Assembly: GCA_964520975.1 (NCBI GenBank)
Contig: CAZFPA010000031.1
Span: 1-23,418, forward strand
DNA: 23,418 bases
Source of the DNA: CAZFPA01 sp964520975
Lineage (GTDB): Bacteria; Bacillota; Negativicutes; Selenomonadales; Selenomonadaceae
Direction: 5' to 3'
Shown here piece by piece: positions 15,489-23,418 of the stretch (the stretch's first letter is position 1; each line of letters opens with the position of its first letter). The position numbers and the translations under genes were made by a program. The notes under the pieces are model-generated. The model was not told the origin of the DNA and did not search any database. It saw only the letters and a program-made list of their open reading frames with translations.

Positions 15489-16638
15489 AGTACCAATGGA
15501 TGCCGCTGGTAATCTCTGCATCCGTGAAATCATGACCATCCGCGCCGACCATACTACCCATATTCGTTTCAATCTGTCCAGTGAAAATTTTCAACTCGCC
15601 GTTCAATATACGTTTCTCTGCATCAGCAACTGCCGCCCGTGCCTCAGGAGAATTTTTTTCAGATAGCTCCGTGATAGCAACGATACCTTCCTGCATGCCA
15701 CCATAATAATTCTCTCCCGACCATTCTCCGTCGATGATTTTCTGAACGATGTCACTATAATATGCGCCCCATTTCCAAACAACGCTGACCAATGCTGAAT
15801 CTGGCGTTTGCCGGCGCATATCCGAATTGTAGCCAATACCCCATGCTCCTTGTTTTTCTGCCAGTTCCAACGGATAGCTAGTATCACAGTGCTGACTTAG
15901 AACATCACAGCCGTTGTCCAATAATTCCCGGGCCGCGGCTTTTTCTTTATCCGGCGCAAACCAGCTGTTCGTTACCTTGACATAGACCCTAGCCGCTGGA
16001 TTGACTGCCTGGACACCCATGGCAAATGCATCGATACCACCTGTGACTTCGGCATTTGTACTTCCCATAGCTGCCACGTAACCAATCCTGTTGCTTTTAG
16101 TCTTCATTCCAGCGGCGATGCCTGATAAATAACGCGGTTGATAAATACGCCCAAAATAATTATTAAAGTTTCTGTCATTGCTTTTATAACCAGAAGCATG
16201 CAAAAAGTAAACATCGGGATATTTCTGCGAAAGCAGCGCGATTTCATCCATATAACCAAAGCTTGTGGCAAAAATGATATTGCAACCCGCAGCCACACAT
16301 TTTTCTACCGCTACGTCCACACCGCGTGGATCATCATCGCTCACATTTTTGCAGCGCATAATCTGCTCTGGCTTCAATCCAAGATTCCGCTGCATTTCCT
16401 GTATTCCAATATCATGGCTATACGTATAACCCGCGCCCTCTGCCGGATCGGAGATATAAAGCACACCAATCCGAATTTTGTCTCGTGGTATGCCCTTGCC
16501 ATTATCCTCCTTAATGGCTGACGGATCAACAATGCCTGTATCATCATAGCTGCCAGCATACGTCAAACAAAACAATCCCACCGCAAAACTCATGGCCAGT
16601 AAGCCTGTCAGGCACCAACGAAAATTCATATTTTTCAT
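15463..16638 (-). CDS. BMP family (PnrA-like) periplasmic binding protein, chemoreceptor-linked
   Basis: A 391-residue protein of the BMP family, whose known members bind purine nucleosides for ABC importers. A single hydrophobic N-terminal segment (10-27) exports or anchors it; there is no standard lipobox. Family features include IRIGVLYISDP, NIIFATSFGYMD, NYFGRIYQPRYLSGIAAG, IGYVAAMG and DVLSQHCDTSYPLELA. ATG 16638 is preferred over ATG 16644 because AGGAGG is then 7 bases away. It lies 12 bases behind the interrupted chemoreceptor gene and no permease or ATPase gene is near, so it probably serves as ligand-binding partner of that receptor. It is a paralogue of the BMP protein at 18513. 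This stretch is visibly more AT-rich than its surroundings. Confidence 0.88.
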   Translation of the reverse strand: MKNMNFRWCLTGLLAMSFAVGLFCLTYAGSYDDTGIVDPSAIKEDNGKGIPRDKIRIGVLYISDPAEGAGYTYSHDIGIQEMQRNLGLKPEQIMRCKNVSDDDPRGVDVAVEKCVAAGCNIIFATSFGYMDEIALLSQKYPDVYFLHASGYKSNDRNFNNYFGRIYQPRYLSGIAAGMKTKSNRIGYVAAMGSTNAEVTGGIDAFAMGVQAVNPAARVYVKVTNSWFAPDKEKAAARELLDNGCDVLSQHCDTSYPLELAEKQGAWGIGYNSDMRRQTPDSALVSVVWKWGAYYSDIVQKIIDGEWSGENYYGGMQEGIVAITELSEKNSPEARAAVADAEKRILNGELKIFTGQIETNMGSMVGADGHDFTDAEITSGIHWYFKNVEVLP

Positions 16639-16650
16639 CTCCATGCCTCC

Positions 16651-18348
16651 TCATGAACGCTTCGCAAAGAACTGCATGCTTGCATCGATTTCACCAGCAA
16701 TTTTATCCAATTCCCGTGCCGAATCGCCGACCAGGGAAAACTGCCCTGCCATTTCACTCGCTGTATCATTATTTTTCCGAGCTTCCTGGGAGTTTTCAAC
16801 CGCCAGCCTACTCATCTGTTCTACCGTTTGCAGACTGTGATTACGTGTTTCCTCCAAAAGATGCATTTTTTGGCGAATTTCCCTGACCGCAGCCGATGAC
16901 ATTTCTACACCAGCCAACACTTCCTGGAAAAGGGCATCGGTTTGCTGAATACTTTCATCCTGCTCCCCCAGTACATCCGCTGCCATATGCATAAGCTTAA
17001 CAGACTCTTGCGTACTTTTCATTAGCTGTCCGGCGATGGTTTCGATATTCTCAGAAGCACTAGCCGTCTGTGTTGCCAATTCCTTTACCTCATTCGCCAC
17101 CACAGCAAAACCCTTACCAAATTCACCTGCGCGCGCCGCCTCGATAGATGCATTGAGACTCAAGAGGTTGGTCTGTCCTGCAATCGAAATAATCAGTCCG
17201 CTCGCCTGCGCAATTTCTTTTGCTGTCTTTTCGGAGGATTCTGCCTGACTACTAATTTTTCCGATAGCCTCATGCACCTTCTGATTTACAGTGAACAACT
17301 CCTTCATGCGTACAGATGCATTCTTACTTCGCTGCATCATGGCCTCCGTGTGCTCGCGCAAGGCCTCGGTCTCCTGCCCACTCTCCGTAATGCCATTTCC
17401 CATAAGGGCCATATCTTTCTTGGTTTCCAACGCATACTGCTCCTGCCGACAAGCCGTATCACGTTCCTGCTCCATGGCCATTTGCATATCCTTGGCAGCC
17501 TGCAGGCTTGTGCCGGATACACTCGTGAGTTGTTTAGCGTTAACAAGCAACCGCCGCGTCTGTCCAGTGAGATTATCCATAATCTTCTGCAGTTCCTGAC
17601 AGAGCCCATATACAGCCCTTGTCATATCTCCAAGTTCATCCTCGCGTTCCAGAAGCTGTGGCGCAATATCTTGCGAAAGTTTTCCTTCACCCACTGCACA
17701 TACACTGCGAATGCCATGCTTCAGCGATTGCGTCATCGAATTAGCAAACCAGACTGCAAAAGCCATACAAAGCAGCAGCAACACAACAACCACAGCCAAA
17801 ATCACCTTAACTACCCCGGCCTGGACCGCATCACGCGCAGCCTTGTCCGTGCCGGCAAAAACCATGCCTACAGCTTGCCCCTGATCGATAACCGGAACAA
17901 AATATCCATAATATACACGTCCATCCAACAGTACCCGATCACTAAAATAGGTCTTGCCTTCTCCCAGTACAGTCTTAGCTACAGTCTCCCCCACATCATT
18001 GCCAAGCACACGATTTCCACTATCATCTTTGAGTGAAGTCATGATTCGCTTGTTCCCAAAAAAGAATGTTACCTCCATGCCCGTTACCTCTTTAATCTCA
18101 TCCACGAGCTCACCAGAACGGGATATATTGTAACCACCCTTCCATATATCACCATTTGGGGACTGGAAAAACTCACCCGAATTTTGTGTGTAGGACGCAA
18201 GTGCCGCACAAGCTGTACTTTTCAAGAGATTTTCCGTATCCTATGTCATCTGACGACTAACCGGCCCCAAAATAATTCCACAAACTATGATACCCAGTAA
18301 AAGTATTGGACAAATCGTGCATAACAGAATCTTCGTTCTAATCTTCAC
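16651..18348 (-). pseudogene. Methyl-accepting chemotaxis protein gene with in-frame amber stop at codon 36
   Basis: From GTG 18348 (GGGGAG 7 bases upstream) the frame encodes a first membrane helix (7-27), then meets TAG at 18243-18241, and stays open without shift to 16651 (566 codons in all). The rest is complete: a small periplasmic Cache-like sensor domain (about 45-175), second membrane helix (179-202), HAMP (204-256), and a methyl-accepting domain with the conserved hairpin tip (QTNLLSLNASIEAARAGEFG, about 392-411). No CheR-binding pentapeptide is present at the C-terminus. The TAG is one transition from CAG (Gln). Restart at TTG 18225 would lose the first helix and lacks a ribosome binding site. 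So it is either a recent single-base pseudogene, a readthrough case, or a sequencing error. The BMP gene follows after 12 bases. Confidence 0.8.
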
Positions 18349-18368
18349 ATTTCCACTCCCCATCTTCA

Positions 18369-18398
18369 TTTATAGAATTTATGTTATCAAACATGCAA
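18369..18398 (-). promoter_or_regulatory. Candidate promoter of the chemoreceptor-BMP unit
   Basis: On the minus strand TTGCAT (18398-18393) and TATAAA (18374-18369) are 18 bases apart, with the start expected about 15 bases before the GTG. It looks like a housekeeping promoter; no motility sigma factor motif is visible. Confidence 0.4.
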
Positions 18399-18512
18399 CG
18401 AATGACGGATCCAGCCTACACGAAATAACCGGGTAAGAATTACGCAGCAGACGAAAATTCAAACAAGCAATCTGCCTAGATATTTCATGCGTACTGGACC
18501 AGATGTAACCGT

Positions 18513-19634
18513 TTAGTATGACATCTGGCTGCTCCCCTCTACGCCTTCGACGAACCAGTCGAAACTCTCCAGCAGTTCCTTGTCGGAGATGTTCTCACCC
18601 GCCGGAATCCGCAGCCGGCCCTGCTGATCGTAAATCGGGCCGTAGAATACATCCCACGTTCCCCGCTGAATCCTTTCACGGGCCGCATCGATGAGTTCCT
18701 CGGTTCCCGGCGCGGCCAGCCGCGAAAGCGGTGCTATGTCAAAGACATCCTTGCCATAGCCATCAAAGTAAGCCCGCCCCCGGAAACGGCCCTCAAAACA
18801 TTCCTGCAGCCGTGCCCGGTAAAATGCCCCCCAGTTCCAGATGGGTGCTGTAAGGAACACATCGGAAAACTCCGCCCGCCGGTCCAGATTATAGCCAATG
18901 ACAAAAACGCCCCGCTGCTGTGCCGCCTGCATGGGATAGGTCGTATTCTGATGCTGTGCCAGCACATCGATGGGCCAGGAATCCATGAGCCTATTGGCTG
19001 TCTGCATCTCCTTCGAACTGTCATTCCAGGTCCCGGACCACTGCACATGGACAACCGCCTGCGGATTCACACTGCGAACACCCAGCGTAAAGGCATTGAT
19101 GCCCCGGATGACCTCGGGAATCGGAAAGGCCGCTACATAGCCGATATGCCCGGTCTGCGTCTTCTTTCCGGCAGCAATGCCGGTCAGATAACGGGCCTGA
19201 TACATCCGGCCAAAATAAACGGCGAGATTATCGGCCGTCTTGTCGCCTGCTGAGTGGAAGAACTTTACATTTGGATACTTCCTGGCCGCCTGCAGCAGTG
19301 CCGGCCCGTAATTAAAACTGGTCGCGAAGACGATTTCCGCCTTATCCTTCTGCACCAGCTCGTCGATGACCGCCAGTGCCGAATCATCCATATCCGGTAC
19401 ATGTTCCCGGTAGATCATCTTCACCTTCATGCTGCGGCGCACTTCCTCAAAGCCCTGATAATGAGCCTCATTCCAGCCGCCATCCTCCTTGTCCCCATTA
19501 AAGAGGACTGCCGTCACAACGGCTTTTTCCGGACGCTGCGGGAACGGATTGCGCGTGAGCTGCAGGCTCCAAAAATAAGTGGCTGCGAGCACGAGCAGCA
19601 GGATTGCCGCAAACTTCAAAAAGAGACCCTTCAT
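18513..19634 (-). CDS. Membrane-anchored BMP family binding protein coupled to the GGDEF-EAL gene
   Basis: A 373-residue BMP-family protein with an N-terminal hydrophobic helix (4-24) and no lipobox, so probably tethered to the outer face of the inner membrane. Family features are AEIVFATSFNYG, YFGRMYQARYLTGIAAGKKT, IGYVAAFPIPEVIRGINAF, DVLAQHQNTTYP and VIGYNLD. Its ATG overlaps the TGA of the GGDEF-EAL gene (ATGA, 19634-19631) and GGAGGTGA lies 6 bases upstream, so the two are translationally coupled. No ABC permease or ATPase is encoded nearby; the most economical role is a ligand receptor feeding the phosphodiesterase. It is a paralogue of the BMP protein at 15463, but with GC-rich codons like the rest of the window. 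Confidence 0.88.
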   Translation of the reverse strand: MKGLFLKFAAILLLVLAATYFWSLQLTRNPFPQRPEKAVVTAVLFNGDKEDGGWNEAHYQGFEEVRRSMKVKMIYREHVPDMDDSALAVIDELVQKDKAEIVFATSFNYGPALLQAARKYPNVKFFHSAGDKTADNLAVYFGRMYQARYLTGIAAGKKTQTGHIGYVAAFPIPEVIRGINAFTLGVRSVNPQAVVHVQWSGTWNDSSKEMQTANRLMDSWPIDVLAQHQNTTYPMQAAQQRGVFVIGYNLDRRAEFSDVFLTAPIWNWGAFYRARLQECFEGRFRGRAYFDGYGKDVFDIAPLSRLAAPGTEELIDAARERIQRGTWDVFYGPIYDQQGRLRIPAGENISDKELLESFDWFVEGVEGSSQMSY

Positions 19635-21823
19635 TCCTGCTCACCTCCATAGACCAGTGCCTCATATTCGCTGACAGGCAGCGGCCGCGCATAGTAATAG
19701 CCCTGCGCAATATCGCAGCCGGCCGCCCGTGTAAGCTCGGCCTGGCCGGCATTCTCCACGCCTTCGATGACCACAGAAATTCCAATATGACGGGCCATAG
19801 TCACGATGTCCCCGACCAGCGAGCTGCCTGCCCGCTCATGCCAGCAATCCACGAAGCCCTTATCCAGCTTCAGCACATCGACCGGCAGTTCCTCCAGCGT
19901 AGCCAGCGTGGAATAGCCTGTACCGAAATCATCGATGGCCAGCCGCAGCCCTGCATCGTGCATCTGCTGCAGCTTATCCAGCAGCACCTTGGAATCACTG
20001 AAAAAAGCGCTTTCTGTCACTTCGATTTCCAGCAGCTCATGCGGAATCTCCCATTTATCAATGATCGCAAGAATATCCTCCACCAGCGTACAGCTCGCGA
20101 AGTTCACGCGCGAAACATTCACCGAAACGGGCCGGATCTGGCGCTTCTCATCGAGCCAGCGCCGCATGGTCCGGCAGGTCTCCTCCAGAATGTATAGATC
20201 AAGCTGATAGATAGCTCCCGAAGCCTCCAGGAAGTGGATGAAACGCCCTGGCTGCAGCAGCCCCAGCCGCGGATGCTTCCAGCGCACCAGGGCCTCACTC
20301 CCGGCCCAGCCGCTCTTGCTCAGGAAGTGCTTGGGCTGCAGGAAAAGCTGCAGTTCCCGGCATTCGAGTGCCTTGGCGAAATCCTGTTCGAGACTCTTCA
20401 TTTCCTTATGTTCTATCCCCATTGCATAGTCATAGACAGCCAGATGACAGCTGGCCGTACTCTTGGCATGCTTGAGCGCCATAACCGCCTCTTCGTAGAT
20501 TTCCCGCATAGGCTGCTGGCTGGCCAACAGGCGTACGCCGCAGGACACCTCGACCGGATAGCGTGTTTCCTTCTTGCGGATTGCCGCCAGCAAGTCCTCC
20601 AGCCGCGAAAGGCTCTCCTGGTCCTGCTGCAGATAGAGCAGGAACCGATCTGCTCCGACCCGCCCGACGAGCTCCCCGGAACGCAGCTGCGTCTTCAGCA
20701 GCTCCACCGTAGAAAGCAGTACCTGATCGCAGTAGTCCCGCCCCATAACGGAATTCATCATACTGAATTCATCAAAATCCACCACGGCCATGAGCCAGAG
20801 CTTCCCGGTACTCCGCAGCTGCCATTGCTGCTGCATGCCGGCCCAGTTCGGCACGCCGGTCAGGGAATCATGATAGGCCAGCTTCATGAGCTGCTGCTGA
20901 TTCTGCCGGGCATTCCGCCCGATGACCCAAAAGGCCGCAAGAAACAGCAGTGACAGCAGCATATAAGCCGCCACTGCTACCAACAGCACCTTCTTCAGCA
21001 CACCGTTCACCTTGTCCGCCGCAACCACACTGTTGATATACCAGCCATCCATGGCATCGAGTGTCACCGAGGAAAGATAGTATTCATGTCCCTTATGCGT
21101 AAAGGTCTCGACGCCGTGCCCGCTGTAGTAGAGCTTACGATACAGCTCCTGGAGCAGCGGATCACTGCTGCCGGAAAAGAAATCCGCAGCCGCCTCCTGG
21201 ATCTCGTTCTCCGTGCCGTAGGGCCAGATCAGTTCAAAGTCACGGGAAGCAGCAAACAGACTCCCTTTTTCATTGAAGGTTGTTCCCGCAAAGATGCCCT
21301 GCATGGCCGGGCCTTCCAGGACACCATACACAGCTCCGGCCACCTTGCCATGATCCCAAAGCGGAATGCTCAGCAGAATTGCTGACTTCCCCGGCAGCAG
21401 ACGGCCCCCAGGCTGCCAGCTCGCCCGCTGATGTCCGCGGAAAGCCTCCTGCAGCAGGGGCATGGCCCCCTCCGGCAATGCGTCACCATACAGCAGCTCG
21501 CCCTGTACGGATACCGCCCCCACATAGCGATACTGCGCCAGACAGGTATCCTCCTGCCGCAGCTTTGCCATCGCCTCGCTGTGATTGATTCCCGGCTGCC
21601 GCATCAAAGACCCCGCTATCGTAAGCTGTTCGTAAGCCGCATCGATCCGCTCCTCAACAATCGCCGCGGACTGCCGGGTGACCTCCGTGAGCTTATCCTC
21701 GATTTCACCATACATGACCTGCACGAGCAGATATTGAAAGGCCAGCATACAAAAAATCAGCAGCATGCCCAGCCATAGCATGGAACTATTTGTCTGAAAA
21801 CTGAAATCTGGCCCGCGTCTCAT
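19631..21823 (-). CDS. Membrane GGDEF-EAL protein, probable c-di-GMP phosphodiesterase
   Basis: A 730-residue protein: first membrane helix (15-36), a periplasmic Cache-like sensor region (about 37-275), second helix (277-299), a GGDEF domain (310-475) and an EAL domain (485-725). The cyclase signature is GADRF (390-394) instead of GG[DE]EF, and the inhibitory RxxD site reads RSGE, so cyclase activity is unlikely. The EAL domain keeps its key residues: EAL (510-512), NVSRVN, the Glu of EIEVTES, DDFGTGYS, the Lys of LKLDK, EGVE and QGYYYARPLP. It should therefore hydrolyse c-di-GMP, with the GGDEF part perhaps a GTP-binding regulatory module. ATG 21823 follows AGGAGG at 8 bases. The next gene, a BMP protein, overlaps its stop codon. 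Confidence 0.92.
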   Translation of the reverse strand: MRRGPDFSFQTNSSMLWLGMLLIFCMLAFQYLLVQVMYGEIEDKLTEVTRQSAAIVEERIDAAYEQLTIAGSLMRQPGINHSEAMAKLRQEDTCLAQYRYVGAVSVQGELLYGDALPEGAMPLLQEAFRGHQRASWQPGGRLLPGKSAILLSIPLWDHGKVAGAVYGVLEGPAMQGIFAGTTFNEKGSLFAASRDFELIWPYGTENEIQEAAADFFSGSSDPLLQELYRKLYYSGHGVETFTHKGHEYYLSSVTLDAMDGWYINSVVAADKVNGVLKKVLLVAVAAYMLLSLLFLAAFWVIGRNARQNQQQLMKLAYHDSLTGVPNWAGMQQQWQLRSTGKLWLMAVVDFDEFSMMNSVMGRDYCDQVLLSTVELLKTQLRSGELVGRVGADRFLLYLQQDQESLSRLEDLLAAIRKKETRYPVEVSCGVRLLASQQPMREIYEEAVMALKHAKSTASCHLAVYDYAMGIEHKEMKSLEQDFAKALECRELQLFLQPKHFLSKSGWAGSEALVRWKHPRLGLLQPGRFIHFLEASGAIYQLDLYILEETCRTMRRWLDEKRQIRPVSVNVSRVNFASCTLVEDILAIIDKWEIPHELLEIEVTESAFFSDSKVLLDKLQQMHDAGLRLAIDDFGTGYSTLATLEELPVDVLKLDKGFVDCWHERAGSSLVGDIVTMARHIGISVVIEGVENAGQAELTRAAGCDIAQGYYYARPLPVSEYEALVYGGEQE

Positions 21824-21971
21824 CCCCGTTGCCTCCTATTCCATAGCCTTCCTGCGCAGAAAGGTATACGAATCACAATTTTATCTCCTACTACTGTATA
21901 ATCTTTTGCCGGCGGAGTAAATAATATTCGTCATGAACGGCGGAAAGTCTGCCTGAACGACCTCGCAAGCA

Positions 21972-22013
21972 AAAAAATCCGGCCATCCAAAAATATGGAT
22001 GACCGGATTTTTT
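21972..22013 (-). terminator. Terminator of pepT
   Basis: On the minus strand AAAAAATCCGGTCATCC pairs with GGATGGCCGGATTTTTT around an 8-base loop and ends in seven T. One position is a U-G wobble on this strand but a C-A mismatch on the other, which assigns it to the pepT transcript. It starts 8 bases after the pepT stop codon. Confidence 0.88.
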
Positions 22014-22020
22014 CCGTTGC

Positions 22021-23265
22021 TTATTTGTGGCGCTTACCGGCAGCACAGATGATGCCGAGCACCGTTTCCGCCGCTTTTTTCAGAGACGGCAGCGGCAGAT
22101 ATTCGAATTTCCCATGAAAATTGTGACCGCCCGTGAACAGGTTCGGACAGGGCAGCCCCATGAAGGAGAGGCGCGCACCATCCGTACCGCCGCGGATTGG
22201 CAGGCAGCAGGGCTCAACATCGATATCGCGCATGGCCTGCTCCGCCATTTCCACGATGTACATCGACGGTTCCACCTTTTCCCGCATGTTGTAGTAGACA
22301 TCCTTGGAATCGATCTCCACCGTGCCCGCACCGTACTTCTTGTTCATCAGCACGGCCATATCCTGCAGGAAGGCCTTGCGCGCTTCAAAATGTGCACGGT
22401 CGTGATCGCGCACCAGCATGCTCATCACGGCCTTTTCCACCTCGCCGTTGATCTTGTGCACATGATAGAAGCCCTCATAGCCCTCTGTATACTCCGGGCG
22501 CTCGCCGGCCGGCAGCAGCTGCTGCCACTCGCTGGCCAGCGCGAGCGCATTGATCATCTTGTATTTGGCATCGCCCGTATGCACACTGCGGCCATGGAAG
22601 GTCACCGTGAGATTCGCCGCATTGAAATTCTCGTATTCAATGCCGCCCAGCGCACCGCCATCCACCGTATAGGCGAAATCAGCCCCGAAGGCCTTCACAT
22701 CGAAAAGGTCCGCACTGCGGCCGATTTCCTCATCCGGCGTAAAGCCCAGTCGGATCTTGCCATGCTGGATCTCCGGATGCTGCAGCAGATATTCCACCGC
22801 ACTCACGATTGCGGTGATACCGGCCTTATCATCAGCTCCCAGCAGCGTCTTGCCATCCGTCACCATGATATCCTGACCCTTATAGTCCAGCAGCTCCGGG
22901 AAATCCTGCGGAGAAAGCACGATATGCTCTTTCTCGTTCAGCACGATCACATCGCCGGCATAGTCCCGGACGATGCGCGGCTGCAGCGGGCCACCAGCCA
23001 TATCCGGGCTCGTGTCCATGTGCGAGATAAAACCGACAACCGGCGCCTCCGGGCAGCCATTGGCCGGCAGGGTAGCCATCACATAGCCGTGCGCGTCGAT
23101 ACGAACCTCCGACAGCCCTATATTCTGCAGCTCCTCCACAATATGCTTGGCCAGCACGAACTGCCCCGGCGTACTCGGGCAGGCTTCATTGTCCTCACTG
23201 GACTGCGTATTGAAGCTGATATAGTCCTGAAAGCGTTTGACCAGACGATCGAATTCAATTTCCAT
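22021..23265 (-). CDS. pepT: Peptidase T (tripeptide aminopeptidase)
   Basis: A 414-residue M20 family metallopeptidase that removes N-terminal residues from tripeptides in the cytoplasm. The two-zinc site is complete: H82 and D84 (SHMDTSPD), D145 (GADDKAG), catalytic E179 with E180 (PDEEIGR), D202 (TVDGG) and H381 (GGHNFHG). The dimerisation domain is inserted between about 210 and 320. Length and motifs match PepT well. The start is ATG 23265 because AAAGGAG lies 8 bases upstream; a longer frame to 23346 reads through that binding site and overlaps the upstream gene. The upstream gene ends 43 bases before this start on the same strand, so the two are probably cotranscribed. Confidence 0.97.
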   Translation of the reverse strand: MEIEFDRLVKRFQDYISFNTQSSEDNEACPSTPGQFVLAKHIVEELQNIGLSEVRIDAHGYVMATLPANGCPEAPVVGFISHMDTSPDMAGGPLQPRIVRDYAGDVIVLNEKEHIVLSPQDFPELLDYKGQDIMVTDGKTLLGADDKAGITAIVSAVEYLLQHPEIQHGKIRLGFTPDEEIGRSADLFDVKAFGADFAYTVDGGALGGIEYENFNAANLTVTFHGRSVHTGDAKYKMINALALASEWQQLLPAGERPEYTEGYEGFYHVHKINGEVEKAVMSMLVRDHDRAHFEARKAFLQDMAVLMNKKYGAGTVEIDSKDVYYNMREKVEPSMYIVEMAEQAMRDIDVEPCCLPIRGGTDGARLSFMGLPCPNLFTGGHNFHGKFEYLPLPSLKKAAETVLGIICAAGKRHK

Positions 23266-23308
23266 GGAAATCTCTCCTTTAAATATGAAATGATTCGGGG
23301 AATTATCC

Positions 23309-23418
23309 TTACAATTCTTCTTTAAAGGTATTCGCTCCTGCTGCAAATAATTCCTCTAAAAACCTTTCTTCAAGGATTTTCCGTTTTGTCAGCGGCCGGC
23401 CTTGCAGATGCCATCCAT
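23309..23418 (-). CDS. C-terminal fragment of an unidentified protein upstream of pepT
   Basis: The last 35 codons of a minus-strand frame that enters from the right edge and stops with TAA at 23311-23309. The visible tail begins GWHLQGRPLTKRK, continues through an acidic helix (ILEERFLEELF) and ends NTFKEEL. It looks like a genuine charged helical C-terminus, but no family can be named from this piece. It sits 43 bases upstream of pepT in the same direction. Confidence 0.5.
   Translation of the reverse strand, partial: GWHLQGRPLTKRKILEERFLEELFAAGANTFKEEL

Noticed and set aside
18499..18528. Inverted repeat CCAGATGT/ACATCTGG across the stop of the second BMP gene, considered as a terminator
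   Set aside because: The arms are only 8 bases, the loop is 14 bases, part lies in coding sequence and no T-tract follows.
22027..23325. 432-codon plus-strand open frame antisense to pepT
   Set aside because: The opposite strand encodes a complete peptidase T with all zinc ligands; the His- and Arg-rich antisense product matches no family.
1..23418. CRISPR arrays, tRNA or rRNA genes, insertion sequences, prophage genes
   Set aside because: No regularly spaced repeats, cloverleaf sequences, transposase or phage proteins were recognised on either strand.

Overview
This 23.4 kb window is a bacterial chromosomal segment rich in regulatory and signalling genes. Strong Firmicutes-type ribosome binding sites precede most genes. 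A tandem two-GTPase dynamin and an EcsC protein are typical of Firmicutes, while a VirK/YbjX (DUF535) protein is mostly found in bacteria with an outer membrane. Together these suggest a diderm Firmicute, most likely a Negativicutes member related to Selenomonas. That assignment is an inference from gene content, not from a marker gene.

Layout. 1-194 holds the 5' end of a secreted protein of unknown function (minus). A 423-base AT-rich spacer follows, then a hybrid histidine kinase with a Cys-bearing PAS-like input domain (618-2174, plus). Next are a secreted SGNH/CE2-like esterase (minus) and a 1205-residue tandem dynamin (plus), which starts from a good sigma-A promoter and ends in a perfect hairpin. 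A minus-strand block runs from 12282 down to 7195: a TetR regulator, an RpiR/MurR-type regulator, a WYL regulator, a possible 20-residue ORF coupled to a 62-residue charged protein, EcsC, and VirK/YbjX.

12469-15488 (plus) is a three-gene operon encoding a LytTR response regulator and two tandem paralogous AgrC-like membrane sensors. The first sensor has the phospho-acceptor histidine but stops before any ATPase domain. The second has the GHKL ATPase domain but Arg where the histidine should be. They look like a split histidine kinase that could work only as a heteromer. This is the most unusual system in the window.

15463-21823 (minus) holds two modules, each pairing a signalling protein with a BMP-family binding protein and no ABC transporter genes. 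One pairs a GGDEF-EAL protein (degenerate GGDEF, intact EAL) with a membrane-anchored BMP protein by an ATGA stop-start overlap. The other pairs a chemoreceptor with a second BMP protein; it is locally AT-rich and the chemoreceptor gene has an in-frame amber stop at codon 36. The window ends with peptidase T (pepT), its terminator, and the last 35 codons of an unidentified upstream gene.

Regulatory DNA of note: the same dyad (half-site TTTTGTGTCG, 7-base centre) lies about 50 bases upstream of both the hybrid kinase and the RpiR-type gene, more than 11 kb apart, which suggests one repressor, perhaps the adjacent TetR or RpiR protein, controls both. Hairpins in the VirK leader and around the WYL gene suggest further local control.
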